From Pseudomonadota bacterium (GTDB taxonomy: Bacteria > Pseudomonadota > Alphaproteobacteria > Rhizobiales > Rhizobiaceae): 17,464 nt of DNA. The notes beneath the pieces are model-generated. The model did no database searches and was not told where the DNA came from. It saw only the letters and a program-made list of their open reading frames with translations. The stretch is from the NCBI GenBank assembly GCA_023399635.1, contig JAEWOP010000085.1:1-17464 (forward strand), read 5' to 3'. Position numbers and translations under genes: made by a program. Positions 14,226 through 17,464 of the stretch are shown one piece after another. Each line of letters starts with the position of its first letter. The first letter of the stretch is position 1.

Positions 14226-15071
14226 GGCGCCTGCTTCACGAAGCGCGGCAAGTCCGGTGGATTTTTCGCTTTTCGATAGCTTCCGTCCATCTTCCCCCAG
14301 AACCAGCCGATGATGGTGGTAGATCGGCGACGCCAGGCCCAGCAGTTCCTGAAGCAGCCGATGAACAGATGTCGCCTGGAAGAGGTCGACGCCACGGACC
14401 ACATGGGTGATGCCTTGCAGGGCATCATCGACTGTTACCGCCAGGTGATAGCTCGACGGCGCGTCAGAGCGCGACAGGATGACGTCACCCCAGGCTGACG
14501 GTTCGGCCTTCACGTCGTGCTCAGCCCCTTGGCCTGTCTCCCGCCAGGTCAGCGGCTTGCCGAGGAGCAAGACTGCCTTTTCCATGTCGAGCCGCCAGGC
14601 GTGCCGCAATCCGTCAGCAAGAAATCGCTCTCGTTCTGCGCGACTGCGCTGCCGGTCCAGATCGGGATAAAGCGGTGTGCCGTCGGGGTCGCGGGGCCAT
14701 GGTTGTCCCTGCTTCTCTACAGCGGCCACGACCGCCTTCACCTCGCCGCGGGTCAGGAAGGAGGGATAAACCAGCTCCATATCCTTCAGCCTTTCCAGAG
14801 CTGCGGCATAATCGTCGAAATGCTGCGACTGGCGGCGCACAGGCCTTTCCCAATCCAGCCCGAGCCAAGCCAGATCGGCATAGACGGCGGACTCGTGATC
14901 TGGGGTGCAGCGAGCCAGATCTATGTCTTCCATCCGCAGAAGAAATCGTCCTCCCGTTGCGGCGGCCATGTCATGGTTGAGGATGGCCGACAGCGCGTGT
15001 CCCAGATGAAGCGCGCCGTTGGGGCTGGGGGCGAAGCGGAAAACGGGGCTTTGACCGGGTGTTGTGTGCAT
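14190..15071 (-). CDS. gluQRS: Glutamyl-Q tRNA(Asp) synthetase
   Basis: Truncated glutamyl-tRNA synthetase-like enzyme that attaches glutamate to the queuosine base at the wobble position of tRNA(Asp), not to the 3' end. About 293 residues, with the catalytic fold but no anticodon-binding domain, as the family requires. The ATP-binding motifs are HLGH (22-25, in FAPSPNGALHLGH) and KLSKS (264-268). The stretch VYPSFLTRGEV and the following 25 residues lack the cysteines that bind zinc in E. coli GluQRS, so this version looks zinc-free. ATG at 15071 follows AGAAGAAAG; the upstream ATG at 15086 has no ribosome binding site and would add five residues. It is divergent from the glycosylase gene, with 45 bases between. 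Confidence 0.9.
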   Translation of the reverse strand: MHTTPGQSPVFRFAPSPNGALHLGHALSAILNHDMAAATGGRFLLRMEDIDLARCTPDHESAVYADLAWLGLDWERPVRRQSQHFDDYAAALERLKDMELVYPSFLTRGEVKAVVAAVEKQGQPWPRDPDGTPLYPDLDRQRSRAERERFLADGLRHAWRLDMEKAVLLLGKPLTWRETGQGAEHDVKAEPSAWGDVILSRSDAPSSYHLAVTVDDALQGITHVVRGVDLFQATSVHRLLQELLGLASPIYHHHRLVLGEDGRKLSKSEKSTGLAALREAGASPTDIRRRIGL

Positions 15072-15116
15072 GCTTTCTTCTGGCATGGATTATGACCAAC
15101 GGCCACCGGAGACGAT

Positions 15117-15782
15117 ATGCGGCTGATCCGCGACGAGGAGGACCTTCGCGAGGGACTGCAGCATTTGCTGGCTGTTGATCCACGGCTGCTTCCGGTAGCT
15201 GCCGCCGCCGGACCGCTGCCGCTCAGGCTGGCGGAGCCGGGATTTGCCGGCATGGCATTTATCATCGTTTCGCAGATGATCTCCAAGGCCAGCGCCGCCG
15301 CCATCTGGGGTCGGATCTCGGCTGCCGGTCCGGTCACGGCTCAAGCCTGGAATGCCCACCCTCCGGATACCATTGCGAGCTTCGGGCTCTCGCGTGCAAA
15401 AATCGCTACCCTGGCCAATCTGGCAGACGCGGTCGCGCAACACAAACTGGATTTGGAGGCCATCTGTCAGATCGATCCGCCTGATGCCATGAACCAGCTG
15501 ACGTCGCTGTCGGGCATCGGCCCCTGGACCGCGGAAGTCTATCTGATGTTCTGCGGCGGCCATGCCGATATATTTCCCTCGGGGGACGTGGCCCTGCAAG
15601 CGTCCCTGGCGCGCGCTTTCAACCTCCCGGATCGGCCGACAGCGCGTGCAACAGCCGCCATGGCAGTCGGATGGGCGCCCTTTCGATCCGTCGCCGCCCG
15701 TCTTTTCTGGTCCTATTACTCGGCGGGTCTGCAGAAGGATGTCGCGCCGCTTGCCCCCGTGCGATTCGCTTCTAACTGTTAA
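15117..15782 (+). CDS. DNA-3-methyladenine glycosylase II (AlkA-type, HhH-GPD)
   Basis: Base-excision repair enzyme that removes alkylated purines from DNA. The 221-residue product shows the helix-hairpin-helix LTSLSGIGPWTAEVYLMF (128-145) and the catalytic aspartate D157 in FPSGDVAL. It is shorter than E. coli AlkA (282) and lacks the N-terminal TBP-like domain, the usual shape of the compact bacterial AlkA-like enzymes. There is no Cys cluster after the catalytic Asp, so it is not an iron-sulfur EndoIII/MutY type. ATG at 15117 has GGAG five bases upstream. It precedes the HNH gene on the same strand by 70 bases, but that gap holds a promoter-like sequence, so co-transcription is not required. 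Confidence 0.9.
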   Translation: MRLIRDEEDLREGLQHLLAVDPRLLPVAAAAGPLPLRLAEPGFAGMAFIIVSQMISKASAAAIWGRISAAGPVTAQAWNAHPPDTIASFGLSRAKIATLANLADAVAQHKLDLEAICQIDPPDAMNQLTSLSGIGPWTAEVYLMFCGGHADIFPSGDVALQASLARAFNLPDRPTARATAAMAVGWAPFRSVAARLFWSYYSAGLQKDVAPLAPVRFASNC

Positions 15783-15788
15783 TGTGGC

Positions 15789-15818
15789 TTCACAATTCTG
15801 TGGCATCGGAATTATTAT
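15789..15818 (+). promoter_or_regulatory. Putative sigma-70-type promoter of the HNH gene
   Basis: TTCACA (15789-15794) and TATTAT (15813-15818) are each one base off the -35 and -10 consensus, and 18 bases separate them. They lie in the AT-richer gap between the glycosylase and HNH genes. An AATTC...GAATT inverted repeat (15794-15813) sits in the spacer and might be an operator. No transcript data are available, so the call rests on sequence likeness alone. Confidence 0.4.
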
Positions 15819-15852
15819 AAAGCTGCAGATGCCGAATCGGTAAGGAGTGCCC

Positions 15853-16410
15853 TTGACGATTGCAGTCTCTCCCCAGTCCTTGCCGGCGCTCGTGCTGAAC
15901 GCCGACTACAGGCCGCTGAGTTATTATCCCTTGTCGCTGTGGTCCTGGCAGGACGCGATCAAGGCCGTCTTCCTTGACCGGGTCAACATCATCGCTGAAT
16001 ACGAGCATTCGGTGTCGTCACCGAGCTTTTCCATGCGCTTGCCAAGCGTGGTCAGCCTGAAGACCTATGTCCAGCCGACGCGTCACCCCGCCTTTACACG
16101 CTTCAACGTTTTCTTGCGCGACCGCTTCGAATGCCAATATTGCGGCGCGCATGACGAACTGACCTTCGATCACGTCATCCCGCGAGCCCATGGTGGCCAA
16201 ACCACATGGGAGAACGTCGTCGCAGCCTGCTCGCCCTGCAACTTGCGCAAGGGTAGCAAATTGCCGAAGCAGGCGGCGATGTTCCCCCACCAGAAGCCCT
16301 TTCAGCCGACCGTGCAGGACCTGCACAACAACGGCCGGCTTTTCCCGCCGAACTATCTGCACGAAAGCTGGATGGATTATCTCTACTGGGACACGGAGCT
16401 GCAGCCCTAA
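15853..16410 (+). CDS. HNH endonuclease-fold protein
   Basis: The 185-residue product has a well-formed zinc-bound HNH nuclease domain in its second half: CQYC (94-97), FDHVIPR (105-111) with the catalytic His H107, N121 and CSPCN (126-130), so C-x2-C and C-x2-C hold the structural zinc. The first half (VLNADYRPLSYYPLSLWSWQDA) is characteristic of a widely conserved alphaproteobacterial HNH protein with no assigned role. Whether it cuts DNA in vivo is unknown; no restriction, toxin or phage gene neighbours it. I start it at TTG 15853, because TAAGGAG (15841-15847) is then five bases away; the GTG at 15847 would overlap that site. Its stop overlaps the dsbB stop by four bases. Confidence 0.88.
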   Translation: MTIAVSPQSLPALVLNADYRPLSYYPLSLWSWQDAIKAVFLDRVNIIAEYEHSVSSPSFSMRLPSVVSLKTYVQPTRHPAFTRFNVFLRDRFECQYCGAHDELTFDHVIPRAHGGQTTWENVVAACSPCNLRKGSKLPKQAAMFPHQKPFQPTVQDLHNNGRLFPPNYLHESWMDYLYWDTELQP

Positions 16411-16928
16411 GCGGGTCTTCGTGCTGCCCCGGCAAAGGCAAGCGTGGACAGGAGAACGCTTGCAATCACGTTCCAGCCGGCAAAGGACAGACCAAGCACA
16501 CGCAAGGAAGCTTCGGTGCAGGAAGGACCATGAAAGGCGTTCAAGTCGTCCAGGAGGCTGCCGGCGTTGGTTGCCGTGCCGGTGACGCTGGTGGCGCAGG
16601 TGGCAGGGCCTTCCCAGAATCCCCACTCGACGCCGGAATGGTAGACGCCCATGCCTGCCCCCACGAGCATCAGGATGCCGACGATCACAAACAGGCTGCG
16701 CACCACCCATGCTGGAAGGCGAAAGAAGGCTGCGAGAATGGCTGCTACTCCAACGGGGATGCCGTAGTAGTATGGATCGCGCTGCAACAGGCAAAGCGCG
16801 CAGGGGATGTATCCGCCGAGATGCTGAAACGCGAGAGCGCCGCCTACGGTCGCTGTCATGCCAAGGGTGACGGCGGCAGCGTAGAAGGCATAGGTTTTCG
16901 AGGCGGCGGTGGAAAGAGCGGGGACCAT
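16407..16928 (-). CDS. dsbB: Disulfide bond formation protein B (DsbB family)
   Basis: Inner-membrane quinone-linked oxidase that re-oxidises DsbA so that it can form disulfides in periplasmic proteins. The 173-residue product has four hydrophobic spans (about 12-32, 54-69, 74-93 and 143-166). The first periplasmic loop has the redox pair C43/C46 (PCALCLLQRDPYY). The second long loop carries C111 and C137 (ATCATS...GPSC), the pair that contacts DsbA. The frame is open to 16997. ATG at 16934 touches AGGAG directly, while ATG at 16928 is six bases past it, so I chose 16928. It overlaps the HNH stop by four bases. A thiol-redox partner gene, tlpA, lies elsewhere in the window but is not linked. 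Confidence 0.9.
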   Translation of the reverse strand: MVPALSTAASKTYAFYAAAVTLGMTATVGGALAFQHLGGYIPCALCLLQRDPYYYGIPVGVAAILAAFFRLPAWVVRSLFVIVGILMLVGAGMGVYHSGVEWGFWEGPATCATSVTGTATNAGSLLDDLNAFHGPSCTEASLRVLGLSFAGWNVIASVLLSTLAFAGAARRPA

Positions 16929-17136
16929 CTTCATCTCCTGCAGGCACTGTCTGCCGAGGCTTCCTTTAAGCGGGCCGCGGTGGTCTGTAAACGACACTCA
17001 GCCTGACGCTTGCGCTTTGCGGCGCAATCTGGCGATCGTTCTGGTCGGACTGCTGAGATGGAGCCCCGTGCCGGCGTCTAGGGTCCTCGGTTAGCCGAAT
17101 AAAATCAAGAGCTTAATCTTCCTTATCTGTCTTGCT

Positions 17137-17162
17137 CTGTAGCACCTCCCTGTAGCAACCTC
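17137..17162. repeat. Tandem imperfect 13-mer
   Basis: CTGTAGCACCTCC (17137-17149) is followed at once by CTGTAGCAACCTC (17150-17162). The first eight bases of each copy are identical. Its meaning is unknown; it could be a pair of binding sites or simple local duplication. Confidence 0.35.
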
Positions 17163-17188
17163 AAGAGGCCTGAGAGGCGAAAGGAGAG

Positions 17189-17350
17189 ATGCATGATTGG
17201 AGGGGGCTTGATGTAACCTTCCATGCACGCGGCATCATTTGCGTATTGTTACAGGTGCTTGTGTGGAACGTGGTGGTGCTGTCCTGCACCGCGGGCTCGC
17301 TCCATCAGCGGCTGCTGAACTGGAGCAGTGGAAAAACACTAATGGTTTGA
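17189..17350 (+). CDS. Possible small membrane protein, uncertain
   Basis: A 53-codon frame beginning MHDWRGLDVTF, with one hydrophobic stretch (GIICVLLQVLVWNVVVL, about residues 15-31) and a basic-polar end. AAAGGAG (17180-17186) lies in front, but only two bases from this ATG. The ATG at 17193, in another frame, is better spaced and would encode just seven residues. Codon use is less GC-rich at third positions than in the surrounding genes. I do not recognise the product. It may be chance or the remnant of a gene near the insertion sequence. Confidence 0.15.
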   Translation: MHDWRGLDVTFHARGIICVLLQVLVWNVVVLSCTAGSLHQRLLNWSSGKTLMV

Positions 17351-17378
17351 GAGGCTCAAGATCATTGCACGGCCTTGG

Positions 17379-17464
17379 TGTTGATTTCCACTGAGAGCTG
17401 ACCCGGCTCAGCCTGATATTTCCATTGAGAATTGACCCATGTTTCAACCGTCCCTCGCATGTTT
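17379..17464. mobile_element. Terminal repeats of an IS21-family insertion sequence (partial, runs off the window)
   Basis: The sequence TGTTGATTTCCACTGAGAGC at 17379 and on is the terminal pattern of IS21-family (IstA/IstB) elements. The 21-mer at 17384-17404 recurs at 17418-17438 in the same direction, identical at 18 of 21 positions and offset by 34 bases. IS21 elements carry such multiple terminal repeats as transposase binding sites inside each end. The element would begin at the TG of 17379 and extend rightwards. No istA or istB coding sequence is inside the window, so family and orientation rest on the repeats alone. Confidence 0.72.

Larger units (their letters stand above)
16929..17378. 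other. Gene-poor region between dsbB and an IS end
   Basis: About 450 bases with no gene I can support firmly. It has an AT-richer patch (17097-17135) and a tandem imperfect 13-mer at 17137-17162. It also has a possible small frame at 17189-17350 after AAAGGAG, and an inverted repeat TGTAAC/GTTACA (17212-17217, 17248-17253). The dsbB promoter should lie at its left side, but no boxes stand out. Confidence 0.5.

Noticed and set aside
16018..16947. 309-codon minus-strand frame across the HNH and dsbB genes
   Set aside because: It is antisense to HNH and out of frame with dsbB, both of which have clear catalytic motifs. The product is Arg/His/Ser-rich.
17235..17447. 70-codon minus-strand frame at the right edge
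   Set aside because: It spans the IS terminal repeats and has Pro/Ser/Arg-rich composition; no domain is recognised.
1..17464. tRNA, rRNA, riboswitch and CRISPR search by eye
   Set aside because: No cloverleaf with a conserved T-arm, no rRNA sequence and no repeat-spacer array was seen. No known riboswitch core was noticed upstream of lysA or the cobalamin adenosyltransferase, though a covariance-model search would be needed to exclude it.

Overview
The window is an ordinary-looking, gene-dense stretch of chromosome from an alphaproteobacterium, almost certainly Rhizobiales and probably Rhizobiaceae (the Rhizobium/Agrobacterium/Sinorhizobium relatives). I infer this from the gene content and order: a zinc-ribbon-type protein tail, hpt, cpdR, a TIGR02302 (DUF4175) low-complexity membrane protein found only in alphaproteobacteria, lysA, a small LptM-like lipoprotein, argH, tlpA, then hbd/etfA/etfB. 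The GC-rich codon use and the CpdR and HNH protein sequences point the same way. I found no tRNA, rRNA, CRISPR array or prophage.

Layout. Positions 1-1515 (+) hold the end of a membrane-anchored protein, hpt (purine salvage) and cpdR (cell-cycle response regulator) with a CtrA-like half-site in front. Positions 1523-7301 (-) hold argH, the lipoprotein gene, lysA and the 883-residue TIGR02302 protein, read in that order. This links the last step of arginine synthesis, the last step of lysine synthesis and envelope genes. tlpA (+) is divergent from argH across 23 bases. Positions 7984-13210 (-) are a seven-gene co-directional run, in reading order: SDR oxidoreductase, HIG1-like twin-membrane-span protein, PduO-type cobalamin adenosyltransferase, rhomboid protease, etfB, etfA, hbd. 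The last three move electrons and carbon from acyl-CoA or hydroxybutyryl-CoA oxidation. A YihY/BrkB-family membrane gene (+) follows and is split by a frameshift. Then come gluQRS (-), a short AlkA-type DNA glycosylase (+), an HNH nuclease-fold protein (+) and dsbB (-).

The right edge (after about 16930) is gene-poor. It ends in what I read as the terminal repeats of an IS21-family insertion sequence running out of the window.

I did not find a convincing undescribed system. The most useful second looks are: the frameshift in the YihY gene; the IS21 end; the paired hairpins between etfA and hbd; the hairpin abutting the ribosome binding site of the TIGR02302 gene; the CtrA-type half-site before cpdR; and a GluQRS that has lost the usual zinc-site cysteines.
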